Shown piece after piece: positions 30,752 through 39,398 of a stretch of 48,442 bases of DNA (positions are counted from its first letter, which is position 1; each line of letters starts with the position of its first letter). This DNA comes from Bacteroidales bacterium UBA1173 (GTDB lineage Bacteria > Bacteroidota > Bacteroidia > Bacteroidales > F082). The stretch covers positions 1 through 48,442 of the forward strand of contig DBYZ01000003.1 of assembly GCA_002311655.1 (NCBI GenBank). The letters are read 5' to 3'. Position numbers and translations under genes: made by a program. The notes beneath the pieces were generated by a model, which was given only the letters and a program-made list of their open reading frames with translations, was not told the origin of the DNA and searched no databases.

Positions 30752-32809
30752 ATGAAAAAACTCCTTTTAACTATTGCGACTATGGCAATTATCGCTACAG
30801 GTTGTCAGCACAAGGCAAAATTGACCTCGGGCATAGACACCAACAACTTCGACACAACAGCTAGTCTGCAGGACGATTTCTATCAGTATGCTTGCGGCGG
30901 CTGGATGAAAAACAACCCTCTCGACGCTGAACACTCACGCTACGGCGCTTTCGACGCCCTCGCGGAGAACGCACAGAAAGACCTGCGCGACATCATCGAG
31001 ACTGTCAGCAAGGGCAACAATCCTGAAGGATCTTTGGCAGAGAAGATAGCCATGTTCTACAACATCGGCATGGACAGCATCCGTCTGCAGGAGCAGGGTG
31101 CGGCACCACTTATGCCTTACCTTGAAAGAATCAACAACATCAAGGACCGTAACGACGTGTGGACCGCATTGCTCGATATGCACCGCCGCGGCGGATTCGC
31201 GCTCTTCGCAACATTCGGTGAAGCCGACAACGAAGACGCTTCGATGTGCATCGCCTGGACCTACCAGAGCGGACTCGGTCTCGGCGACCGCGACTACTAC
31301 CTCACCGACGAAGGCAACAACGTCAACATCCGCAAAGGTTATGTCGAGTTGATGACCAAAGAATTCGGCATGACAGGCTTCGACAAAATGAGCGGCATCG
31401 AGGCCGACAAACTCGCACAGATGGTGATGGACTTCGAGACTCGTCTCGCCAAGGCACAGAACACACGCCTCGAGAACCGCGACCCTCAAGCCACCTTCAA
31501 CCGCTTCACAGTAAAGGAAGCATCTGAGGCTATGCCAAACATCGACTGGGCAAATTACTTCGAGACGATGGGCATCTTGGAAGGCATGAAGAGCTTCAAC
31601 ATCGCTCAGCCAAATTATCTCAAAGAGGTTAACAACGTGCTCGGCGACACCGACATCGATGTCTTCAAGGCATATTTCGCATGGAACGCCATCAACGCAG
31701 CAGCCAGCTACCTCAGCGACGATTTCGTGGAGACCAGCTTCGATTTCTACGGCCGCCAGCTTAGCGGTCGCGAGCAGAACCGTCCACGCTGGAAACGCGT
31801 CACCTCAAATGTCGACGGCGCCATGGGCGAGGCTCTCGGACAGCTCTACGTAGAGAAATATTTCCCGGCAGAGGCCAAGGCTCGCATGGAGACATTGGTG
31901 CAGAACCTCATCACAGCCCTCGGACAGCGTATCGACATGGCAGAATGGATGACCGACGCCACCAAAGCCAACGCACACGAGAAACTTGCAACGATTTTAG
32001 TGAAGATAGGTTATCCTGACAAATGGCGCGACTACAGCGGCTTGGATATCAGATACGACAGCTACTTCGCTAACATCATGCGCAGCAACGAGTTCGACAT
32101 GGCTTATATGTTCAGCAAGATCAACAAGCCTGTCGACCGCGACGAATGGGGCATGACACCTCAGACTGTCAACGCATATTATAACCCGACAACCAACGAG
32201 ATCTGCTTCCCTGCAGCTATCCTTCAGCCTCCGTTCTTCAACATGAACGCCGACGAGGCCGCCAACTACGGTGCCATCGGCGTGGTGATAGGTCACGAGC
32301 TCACACACGGCTACGACGACCAAGGCCGTCAATACGACAAAGACGGCAACCTCAACGACTGGTGGACAGAAGAAGACGCAGCCAACTTCGACAAGAACAA
32401 ACAGTGTCTGATTGAAGCCTTCAACAATTGTGTTGCTGTCGACGACCCTGAGTTCGGTCTCATCCACGGTGACGGCGAGCTGACACTTGGCGAGAACATC
32501 GCTGACAACGGCGGCTTGCACGTGAGCTACCTCGCAATGCACAACGCCATGGCAAAGGGTCAGGTCAACAAAGAGATGATGGACGGCTTCACTCCTGAGC
32601 AGCGTTTCTTCCTCGCATACGCGGCAGTGTGGGCGAGCAACATCCGTCCGAAGGCAGCGCTACAGCTCACGCAGATGGACGTTCACTCATTAGGACGCAA
32701 CAGAGTCAACGTGGCGCTCCCACAGGTGACAGAATTCATCGAGGCCTTCGATATCAAGGAAGGCGACGGAATGTGGCTGGAGCCTGAAAAACGAGTGGTT
32801 TTGTGGTAA
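30752..32809 (+). CDS. M13 family zinc metallopeptidase (PepO/neprilysin type), lipoprotein
   Basis: The 685-residue protein is a membrane-anchored oligopeptidase that should trim peptides outside the inner membrane. The N-terminus MKKLLLTIATMAIIATGC is a lipoprotein signal with C18 as the lipidated residue. The peptidase domain has the zinc motif HELTH (H515, H519, catalytic E516) in VVIGHELTHGYDDQGRQYD. The third ligand is E581 in GENIADNGG, and NAYYNPTTNEICFPA binds substrate backbone. The N-terminal M13 domain (residues ~35-430) restricts access to small peptides. Strong codon bias suggests high expression. The gene is flanked by two inverted copies of a 45-base REP-like element and ends near a long hairpin shared with the convergent helicase gene. 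Confidence 0.96.
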   Translation: MKKLLLTIATMAIIATGCQHKAKLTSGIDTNNFDTTASLQDDFYQYACGGWMKNNPLDAEHSRYGAFDALAENAQKDLRDIIETVSKGNNPEGSLAEKIAMFYNIGMDSIRLQEQGAAPLMPYLERINNIKDRNDVWTALLDMHRRGGFALFATFGEADNEDASMCIAWTYQSGLGLGDRDYYLTDEGNNVNIRKGYVELMTKEFGMTGFDKMSGIEADKLAQMVMDFETRLAKAQNTRLENRDPQATFNRFTVKEASEAMPNIDWANYFETMGILEGMKSFNIAQPNYLKEVNNVLGDTDIDVFKAYFAWNAINAAASYLSDDFVETSFDFYGRQLSGREQNRPRWKRVTSNVDGAMGEALGQLYVEKYFPAEAKARMETLVQNLITALGQRIDMAEWMTDATKANAHEKLATILVKIGYPDKWRDYSGLDIRYDSYFANIMRSNEFDMAYMFSKINKPVDRDEWGMTPQTVNAYYNPTTNEICFPAAILQPPFFNMNADEAANYGAIGVVIGHELTHGYDDQGRQYDKDGNLNDWWTEEDAANFDKNKQCLIEAFNNCVAVDDPEFGLIHGDGELTLGENIADNGGLHVSYLAMHNAMAKGQVNKEMMDGFTPEQRFFLAYAAVWASNIRPKAALQLTQMDVHSLGRNRVNVALPQVTEFIEAFDIKEGDGMWLEPEKRVVLW

Positions 32810-32829
32810 AATAAACTTGATAATTACCG

Positions 32830-32899
32830 TAATTAGTCGTCATTATCGAGCTGCCACCTTTCTTCGAAAGCTGAAGGCTCGATAATCGACGACTAATTA
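32830..32899. repeat. REP-like element copy B: long hairpin shared by two convergent gene ends
   Basis: The left arm (32830-32851) and right arm (32877-32899) pair over 22 bases with a single extra G. Between them is a small stem CTTTC-TTC-GAAAG. The 45-base segment 32832-32876 is the inverted partner of copy A at 30638-30682. The right arm covers the stop codon of the exonuclease-helicase gene (32893-32895). It could act as a bidirectional terminator. Confidence 0.85.
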
Positions 32900-35800
32900 C
32901 TTAAAGTCTGCTTTTTTAATATCATTTCCGGCAAAAGAACTGCAGTTTCTTCGTCATCGTCCTTGCCTCTCCACGCCAAAATATAATTGATTTTAGCGTC
33001 TTGAACATAATATCCTTTATCTTCCCAGTCCTTAAGTTCCGAACGTTTCTGTTTTGAAAGATATGCCACATCTTCACCAGAAACAGTTTTTAGATAACCA
33101 TTTTTATATGTCAAAGACTGACCCGCACGTAACATTAGAATTTTTTTCTTTTTGTCTTTAAAGAAATCCAGGAACACATCTTTATGTGTCATCTGAAGAG
33201 TGATTTCCTCTGGTGCCGGATAGTGTTCATTATCAACCCTAACATCAGCGATGGCTGACATATTTTGAGCAAAAACATCGGTATTACAGTGTATGTAAAG
33301 ATTCTTTTTAGCACGAGTCATGCCAACATATAACCTGCGAATATCCTCGTCTTTATATACACTCACATCGTTCAGAAGCATGTAAACAGTGTCATATTCA
33401 CGGCCTTTTGATTTATGAATTGTAGAAACAAAAACCGTTTGCGCACCCTCACCGCAGAAATCCTCCAACTCTGATTCAAAGACAAAATCAGCAAGGTCGC
33501 TGCGGTATTTAGTGTTGTTGACACGTTCAAAAGCTACAAAAAACTCTTTCACATAATCCAAACAAGAGCTATTGCTATACATTGCGATAGTTGTTTGTTT
33601 GGCATTATACCAGCAATCATCAGAAATTATTGGTGTTTTCAAATCTTTGTCAATAAGCTTCAAGAAATATCTGATTTCTGCCAAGTTGCCAAAACGGAAC
33701 CCGTCAGTCGACTGTATCAGTTTGGCATTAATACCTCGTTTAAGCAAAAGACCGACAATGCGAGCCGCCTCATCATTTGTATTTGTAAGCACACATGCCC
33801 GTTCATGTTTATATGTTGCAATCACCTGATTTACAAGAGGAATCTCCAGATTTGCAGAGTCATATCTTGTTATATCAACCAAGCCTTGTTCCAAATTCAT
33901 CGAAATACAAGGCGATGATTTCATTCTATGCGATATCCTTCTTACAAACTGATTGGCAAAACCTACGATTTTAAATGCACTTCGATAGTTTTCTGTCATC
34001 TCATATTTGACAGCTTGCATCTCGTCAACAAACGACTGCATGTATTTGCCATCAGCGCCCCTAAACTCAAATATTGTTTGGTCGTCGTCTCCAACAGCAA
34101 TCACACGCATTTCTTCGTTGTTTTGCATTAAAGCGCGCACAAGCGAATATTCGTCTTTATCCATATCCTGTGCCTCGTCGATCACTATAACTGCCTTGTT
34201 GATTCGGCCTTGCTCAGCTTCGCCTTTCTCAATCAATTGAGTAGCCTTTGACACAACATCTTCGGCATCTTCAAGGTTTCCTGTCTTTCCCAAAAGGTCA
34301 AATGCGAACGAGTGGAAAGTCTTAATTTCCACATAATACGCAGCATTTCCAATCAAATCAATTAACCTTTGTTTAAACTCTGTTGCGGCAGCACGTGAAA
34401 ACGTTAACATAAGCAATTGTTCATGTTTCACGTCTTCCATCAACAGTAATGATGCCAGTTTATGCACCAGCACACGAGTCTTTCCGCTGCCTGGACCTGC
34501 AGCGACCACTATATATTTTGACTGTTTATCGTTGATTATTTCACGTTGTTTTGACGAGAGCTCACCAAATAATTTTTTATATTTGGCCGGGGTCATATTA
34601 TGTTCGATATCAGCAAGCCTTTCACCTTTGAAATACTTTGAAATGAACAATTTATAATCCAATTGGAAATAGTCTTGGACATATTGAAGAGCCGCATCAT
34701 AATCCCTCACCATCATATTGGCATATTCGCCGACTATGTGAATTTGCTGCTGTTTTTGTTTGTAAAACTCGTCTAATTTCTTATAATCACCAATATTATA
34801 CCGGAACTTCATCTCTTTAAGACGAAGAACATCCATAGCATTGTATATCACCAAAAAGCCTCCTTCAAGTTTTAACGCGCCAATCTTTGAAAGATATAAA
34901 AGCGCATCCTCAACATCAGCGATTTGGCACTTATCATTTTTGTCAAACAGATTGTTTTTCCGCTGTTTCACATAATCCTTATACAATGATGTAATGGAAA
35001 ACTGTACACTTCCCGTGCCATTAACCTTATTATCATTGTTTTTATAAAGACTTTCAATAATATACCGGCAAATTTCAAATCTATTATTGCTTTTCTGCAG
35101 TGTTTCATCCACATCACGGCATAAAACAACATTTATTACATCCGCTCCTGCATTTTCTCTCTTTTTGATACATGATTTTATAGACAGAAAATACAACAGA
35201 GTTTTTATGTCCTTAACTGAAGAATTCAGACCATTTTCCAACGCCTTTTCATTCAATGCCTTATATGTGAAACATGAATCCTCTTCTGCTATAGTCCTTA
35301 ATATAAACTGCTCCAATTTTGCAAATCTGTCACAAATCTGCTTAGCTTTCAACTCTGAATGATCTATATAAGCTGACATATCATTGGAGTCAGCCAAAAT
35401 ACCTTCCTGACGCAGTAAATTAACTGTATTTATGACAGTCTCTTTTGTCAGTCCAAGCATATCGGCCAGATAATCCACTCTCGATTCAGCATCATCGTCT
35501 ATAGCCTCTGCAATATGCTTTTTAGAAATCAGCGACTTTAGAATACGGATTGCATTTTGCTTCGCATCATCATCAGCAAACAACATAGATGAATCGATAC
35601 GTTTATGCGCCTCATCCATGTTTTTAACCATTATACCTGTAGCAAACACGTGAGGAACATTATTACCTCGTTTAACATACCCAGCTTCTTCAAGAGCTGC
35701 TATAGCAGTGCGCACACGTGTTTCGACGTCCGCGACTTCTTCATTCCAGCCAGCCTGACGAGCAATTTCCAAAGCTGAGCAACAAATCCTTTTCCTCTGG

Positions 35801-37740
35801 CGCGTAAAATCCTTGATTGCTTTCCACACTTGTTGTATCTCACTGATACTAAGCTTCGTCTGGTTTAAAAGTATAAAATGCTTGTCAAGGTCGTTATCGT
35901 TATAAAGGACATAACATTTTGCATCCGTGTTAGGATCACGACCTGCGCGCCCTGCTTCCTGCACATAGTTTTCAAGCGAGTCAGATATATCATAATGAAT
36001 AACCAATCCGACATCTTTTTTGTCAACGCCCATGCCAAATGCCGAAGTCGCCACCATAACCCTGACTTTATTGGCAATAAAATCATTCTGATTGGCTATT
36101 TTTTCTTGGGCATCCATTTTGCCGTTAAAAGGCAGGGCCGATATTCCATCTCTGTTAAGCTTTTGCGCTATCTCACGTGTCTTTTTTGTACGCGAAACAT
36201 AAATTATTGTAGGACAATCATTTCCCAACAACAAACTGCGCAACATATTATACTTGTCATCTTCGGTCTCAGTATGAATGACCGAATAGTGAAGGTTTTT
36301 TCTAGTTGATGAAGATGCAAACAGCTTTAAATCGATGTCTAATTTCCTTTTGAAATAATCGCAAATGTCAGTTATAACCTTTTGTTTGGCTGTTGCGGTA
36401 AAACACGATACCGGAATTGCCGCCGACAAACCCTTTTTCTCCTGAAGGTTACGAATGAAATCGCCGATATAAAGGTAATCAACCCTAAAATCTTGTCCCC
36501 AGGCCGAAAAACAATGTGCCTCATCAATAACAAAACGCACAACATTCCGTGCAAATAATATTTTCTCTATTGTTTTTGACCGAAGCATCTCTGGAGAGAT
36601 ATACAACAAAGTGGCACTTCCGTTTGCCAGTCTTTCAAAAGAGTCCGCACGACTGATTGGATCAAGCAATCCGTTTATAGTCACCGATTCAGTTATGCCT
36701 CGCTCAGCCAAATTATCAACTTGGTCTTTCATCAACGACTGCAAAGGTGAAATAACCACTGTCAGACCATGTACGGCACGCCCCGACATAATCGCAGGAA
36801 GCTGAAATGTAAGAGATTTTCCGCCACCAGTTGGGAAAACTGCCAAAAGCGAGTCGCCATTAACAGCCGACTGGACCGCCATTTCCTGCAATGGTTCCCC
36901 GTCATATTTCCGGAATTCATCATAACCGAAAACACTTTGTAAACCACGATGTATATCAAGCCTATTTTTGCAATATTCACATTGCACGTCATGACAAGGT
37001 GTATTACACAGAAGCTTTAAAACATTCTCTATATACGGGAAATTATGTACAAGCCATGGCGGAGTGATTGAATTACTATCATCAGTCGAGATCAAAGCCA
37101 AAGCATAAGCCAACTCAACCGGGTACATCTTGATAAGACTGTCCAAAGGACTATTTTTACAAATCTTCTTATCAAAAGCACCTAAAATAATTGACTTTAG
37201 ATCAAATGAATCAGCTGTAAAACTTAAATATTTAAAAAAGCCTTTAAACTCATCTCTTTCGTGAAGCAAACCGTAATAAACAGTTTTATTTTCTTCTGGC
37301 AGGGTATTGAAAGCATTTATTTCATCATAAAAAAGAGCTTGAGCCTTGACACAATCGTTGAGCGGATTATTAAACTCATCTGTCTGCAACTTGTCATCTT
37401 TCAACAACTTATGATAAGGCTTCTTGGGGAATAACAACGGCGACAAATACAGGGTATCAACAACCTTTTTCTGTTTAATTCCAGATATCTCTGACAAGAA
37501 TTTTAAATCATGACGAATGATATTATGCCCACAAATATACTCGGAATCAATGATATAGCGTTCAAACTCATGTTTTGATGATGTATGAATACCTCCATCA
37601 TCGTCCTTTATCGCTCCAAAATCATGGATTTTTTTGTCATTCAAGCTAGTTTCTGTATCAACAAATACGATACCAGACAGTTTCTTGTTTAACAAAAAAC
37701 CATTTCTGAAAATGTTCAGATAATCATTTATCTTTGGCAT
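32893..37740 (-). CDS. fusion protein: DnaQ-like exonuclease, RecQ-type SF2 helicase and UvrD/PcrA-type SF1 helicase
   Basis: The 1615-residue protein combines three DNA-processing enzymes. Residues ~20-145 resemble a DEDD 3'-5' exonuclease (VFVDTET with D28/E30; GHNIIRHDL with D78; D129 in PLNDCVKA). A Cys cluster lies at 245-257 (C245, C249, C254, C257). RecQ-type helicase spans ~265-640: FGYDEFR motif, Walker A FPTGGGKS (302-309), DEAHCFSAWGQDFR (406-419) and QEAGRAGRD (594-602). Winged-helix-like segments fill ~640-1000. SF1 helicase follows: AGPGSGKT (1081-1088), IDEAQD (1187-1192), GDDDQTIFEFRGA (1217-1229), then STIHKSKGREYD and RRLYVGMTRAKK. The canonical RecQ C-terminal four-Cys zinc site is not seen. 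A -7 box at 37769-37776 leaves a short leader. The gene is AT-richer than its neighbours. Likely roles are recombination, repair or anti-foreign-DNA defence. Confidence 0.9.
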   Translation of the reverse strand: MPKINDYLNIFRNGFLLNKKLSGIVFVDTETSLNDKKIHDFGAIKDDDGGIHTSSKHEFERYIIDSEYICGHNIIRHDLKFLSEISGIKQKKVVDTLYLSPLLFPKKPYHKLLKDDKLQTDEFNNPLNDCVKAQALFYDEINAFNTLPEENKTVYYGLLHERDEFKGFFKYLSFTADSFDLKSIILGAFDKKICKNSPLDSLIKMYPVELAYALALISTDDSNSITPPWLVHNFPYIENVLKLLCNTPCHDVQCEYCKNRLDIHRGLQSVFGYDEFRKYDGEPLQEMAVQSAVNGDSLLAVFPTGGGKSLTFQLPAIMSGRAVHGLTVVISPLQSLMKDQVDNLAERGITESVTINGLLDPISRADSFERLANGSATLLYISPEMLRSKTIEKILFARNVVRFVIDEAHCFSAWGQDFRVDYLYIGDFIRNLQEKKGLSAAIPVSCFTATAKQKVITDICDYFKRKLDIDLKLFASSSTRKNLHYSVIHTETEDDKYNMLRSLLLGNDCPTIIYVSRTKKTREIAQKLNRDGISALPFNGKMDAQEKIANQNDFIANKVRVMVATSAFGMGVDKKDVGLVIHYDISDSLENYVQEAGRAGRDPNTDAKCYVLYNDNDLDKHFILLNQTKLSISEIQQVWKAIKDFTRQRKRICCSALEIARQAGWNEEVADVETRVRTAIAALEEAGYVKRGNNVPHVFATGIMVKNMDEAHKRIDSSMLFADDDAKQNAIRILKSLISKKHIAEAIDDDAESRVDYLADMLGLTKETVINTVNLLRQEGILADSNDMSAYIDHSELKAKQICDRFAKLEQFILRTIAEEDSCFTYKALNEKALENGLNSSVKDIKTLLYFLSIKSCIKKRENAGADVINVVLCRDVDETLQKSNNRFEICRYIIESLYKNNDNKVNGTGSVQFSITSLYKDYVKQRKNNLFDKNDKCQIADVEDALLYLSKIGALKLEGGFLVIYNAMDVLRLKEMKFRYNIGDYKKLDEFYKQKQQQIHIVGEYANMMVRDYDAALQYVQDYFQLDYKLFISKYFKGERLADIEHNMTPAKYKKLFGELSSKQREIINDKQSKYIVVAAGPGSGKTRVLVHKLASLLLMEDVKHEQLLMLTFSRAAATEFKQRLIDLIGNAAYYVEIKTFHSFAFDLLGKTGNLEDAEDVVSKATQLIEKGEAEQGRINKAVIVIDEAQDMDKDEYSLVRALMQNNEEMRVIAVGDDDQTIFEFRGADGKYMQSFVDEMQAVKYEMTENYRSAFKIVGFANQFVRRISHRMKSSPCISMNLEQGLVDITRYDSANLEIPLVNQVIATYKHERACVLTNTNDEAARIVGLLLKRGINAKLIQSTDGFRFGNLAEIRYFLKLIDKDLKTPIISDDCWYNAKQTTIAMYSNSSCLDYVKEFFVAFERVNNTKYRSDLADFVFESELEDFCGEGAQTVFVSTIHKSKGREYDTVYMLLNDVSVYKDEDIRRLYVGMTRAKKNLYIHCNTDVFAQNMSAIADVRVDNEHYPAPEEITLQMTHKDVFLDFFKDKKKKILMLRAGQSLTYKNGYLKTVSGEDVAYLSKQKRSELKDWEDKGYYVQDAKINYILAWRGKDDDEETAVLLPEMILKKQTLSN

Positions 37741-37768
37741 TTCACTTTACAACGCTCTAATAGAAATG

Positions 37769-37776
37769 CAAAGATA
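37769..37776 (-). promoter_or_regulatory. -7 promoter box for the exonuclease-RecQ-UvrD gene
   Basis: The minus strand reads TATCTTTG (TAnnTTTG), 29 bases before the ATG at 37740 and 51 bases past the stop of the DUF1846 gene. The helicase gene can therefore be transcribed on its own. Confidence 0.6.
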
Positions 37777-37826
37777 GGAAAAAACTAAAATCTTACCTAC
37801 TAGTTTATCAAAAAAAATGATATAAC

Positions 37827-39287
37827 CTATTTCTTCACCGGGTCGCATGTCAACCCTATGCCGAGTTTCTTGAAGATTTTTCTGTCGACTTCGGGGAGCA
37901 TCACTGTGGAGTGCACCTGACAGCCGTTGAGGCGAGGAAGCATGTCGAGAGCTTTCTTGCAGTTCTCGTCCCACAGTGAGAGCATCGACAACGCCACGAG
38001 GACCTCGTCGGTGTGGAGGCGCGGGTTCTTGCCGTTCAAGATGCCGACTTTAGTCTTCTGGATAGGCTCGATCATCGCCTGAGGGATGAGTTTCACATCA
38101 TGTCCGATGCCCGCCAGATGCTTGGTGGCGTTGAGAATAAGTGCGGCGCTGGAGCCGAGCAAAGCGCTGGCGTGAGCGGTGATGATGGTGCCGTCTTCAA
38201 GCTCGATGGCGGCTGAGTGTTCCTTCTCCTGCTCCTTGCGTTCCTTGGCGGCGATGGTGGTCTTGCGGTCTTCGGTGGTGATCTTCGCCTGCTTCATCAG
38301 CAAAGCTATCTTATTCACCTCGTTCTCGCTACCCTTGCCCGCTGCAAGCTCGCAAAGCGCTGTGTAATAACGTCTTATGATTTCGTCTTTCGATGCGGCA
38401 CAGCAGACATCGTCGTCACTCAAACAATAACCAGCCATGTTAACACCCATATCGGTAGGCGATTTATACGGGTTCTCGCCATAAATCGACTCGAAGATAG
38501 CATTCAGCACCGGGAAAATCTCGATGTCACGGTTATAGTTGACGGCGGTCTCTCCGTATGCCTCGAGATGGAACGGGTCGATCATGTTCACATCGTTGAG
38601 GTCGGCGGTGGCTGCCTCATAAGCTATATTGACAGGGTGTTTCAGCGGAAGGTTCCAAATCGGGAATGTCTCGTATTTGGCGTATCCGGCCTTGATGCCG
38701 CGTTTGTTTTCATGATAAAGCTGGCTCAGGCACACCGCCATCTTGCCGCTGCCAGGTCCCGGAGCGGTGATGACGACCAAAGGACGCTGTGTCTCGACGT
38801 AGTCGTTTTTGCCGAAGCCGTCTTCCGAGTCGATGAGCGCCACGTTGTTAGGATAACCTTCGATGATGCGGTGGTAATACACCTTCACACCCAGTCGCTC
38901 CAGACGGTGACGGTAAGAGTCGGCGCTAGCCTGACCGTTGTAATGGGTGATGACGACGGAATTCACCATGAAGCCGCGGTTCATAAACTCGTCGCGGAGG
39001 CGTAACACGTCGACATCGTAGGTGATGCCGAGGTCGCCACGCACCTTGTTCTTCTCAATGTCGACTGCGCTGATGACGATGACGATCTCCGCCACGTCGG
39101 CGAGCTGCATCAACATCTTCAGCTTGATGTCTGGCTGAAAGCCCGGCAAAACACGACTTGCATGGAAGTCGTCGAACAGCTTCCCGCCAAATTCCAAATA
39201 AAGTTTGTCACCGAATTTCGCGATACGGTCTTTGATGTGTTCCGACTGTATCTTAAGATATTTTTCGCTATCGAACCCGTATTTCAT
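37827..39287 (-). CDS. DUF1846 family protein
   Basis: The 486-residue cytoplasmic protein matches the DUF1846 family along its whole length, starting MKYGFDSEKYLKIQSEHIKDR. Visible features are LEFGGKLFDDFHASRVLPGF, an NTPase-like segment VVITAPGPGSGKMAVCLSQL (GPGSGKMA at 177-184, P-loop-like but with Met where Ser/Thr is usual), a kinase-like VYYHRIIEGYPNNVALI, and a C-terminal MLSLWDENCKKALDMLPRLNGCQVHSTVMLP. The biochemical function of the family is not known to me. A nucleotide-binding or small-molecule phosphotransfer role is only suggested by the glycine-rich loop. It has its own -7 box at 39314-39321 and lies upstream of the helicase fusion in the same direction, 86 bases away. Confidence 0.85.
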   Translation of the reverse strand: MKYGFDSEKYLKIQSEHIKDRIAKFGDKLYLEFGGKLFDDFHASRVLPGFQPDIKLKMLMQLADVAEIVIVISAVDIEKNKVRGDLGITYDVDVLRLRDEFMNRGFMVNSVVITHYNGQASADSYRHRLERLGVKVYYHRIIEGYPNNVALIDSEDGFGKNDYVETQRPLVVITAPGPGSGKMAVCLSQLYHENKRGIKAGYAKYETFPIWNLPLKHPVNIAYEAATADLNDVNMIDPFHLEAYGETAVNYNRDIEIFPVLNAIFESIYGENPYKSPTDMGVNMAGYCLSDDDVCCAASKDEIIRRYYTALCELAAGKGSENEVNKIALLMKQAKITTEDRKTTIAAKERKEQEKEHSAAIELEDGTIITAHASALLGSSAALILNATKHLAGIGHDVKLIPQAMIEPIQKTKVGILNGKNPRLHTDEVLVALSMLSLWDENCKKALDMLPRLNGCQVHSTVMLPEVDRKIFKKLGIGLTCDPVKK

Positions 39288-39313
39288 AGGATAAGTATTA
39301 TCAATACGGGCTG

Positions 39314-39321
39314 CAAAATTA
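39314..39321 (-). promoter_or_regulatory. -7 promoter box for the DUF1846 gene
   Basis: The minus strand reads TAATTTTG (TAnnTTTG), 27 bases before the ATG at 39287. It is divergent from the C25 peptidase promoter. Confidence 0.5.
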
Positions 39322-39354
39322 AGAAAAAAAAGTCACCAATCATCGAAAATTTTT

Positions 39355-39362
39355 TATTTTTG
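39355..39362 (+). promoter_or_regulatory. -7 promoter box for the C25 peptidase gene
   Basis: TATTTTTG matches TAnnTTTG, 37 bases before the ATG at 39399. Confidence 0.6.
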
Positions 39363-39398
39363 CAAATAATTAATCATTAAAAGTTTAAATCATTTAAT

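Noticed and set aside
30525..32899. Insertion sequence or composite transposon around the M13 peptidase gene
   Set aside because: No transposase, no target-site duplication seen, and the inverted elements have the hairpin structure of REP-like repeats rather than IS ends.
38217..39005. Open frame of about 262 codons antisense to the DUF1846 gene
   Set aside because: Composition is that of an antisense shadow (His/Val/Asp-rich), with no domain and no promoter; DUF1846 matches end to end on the other strand.
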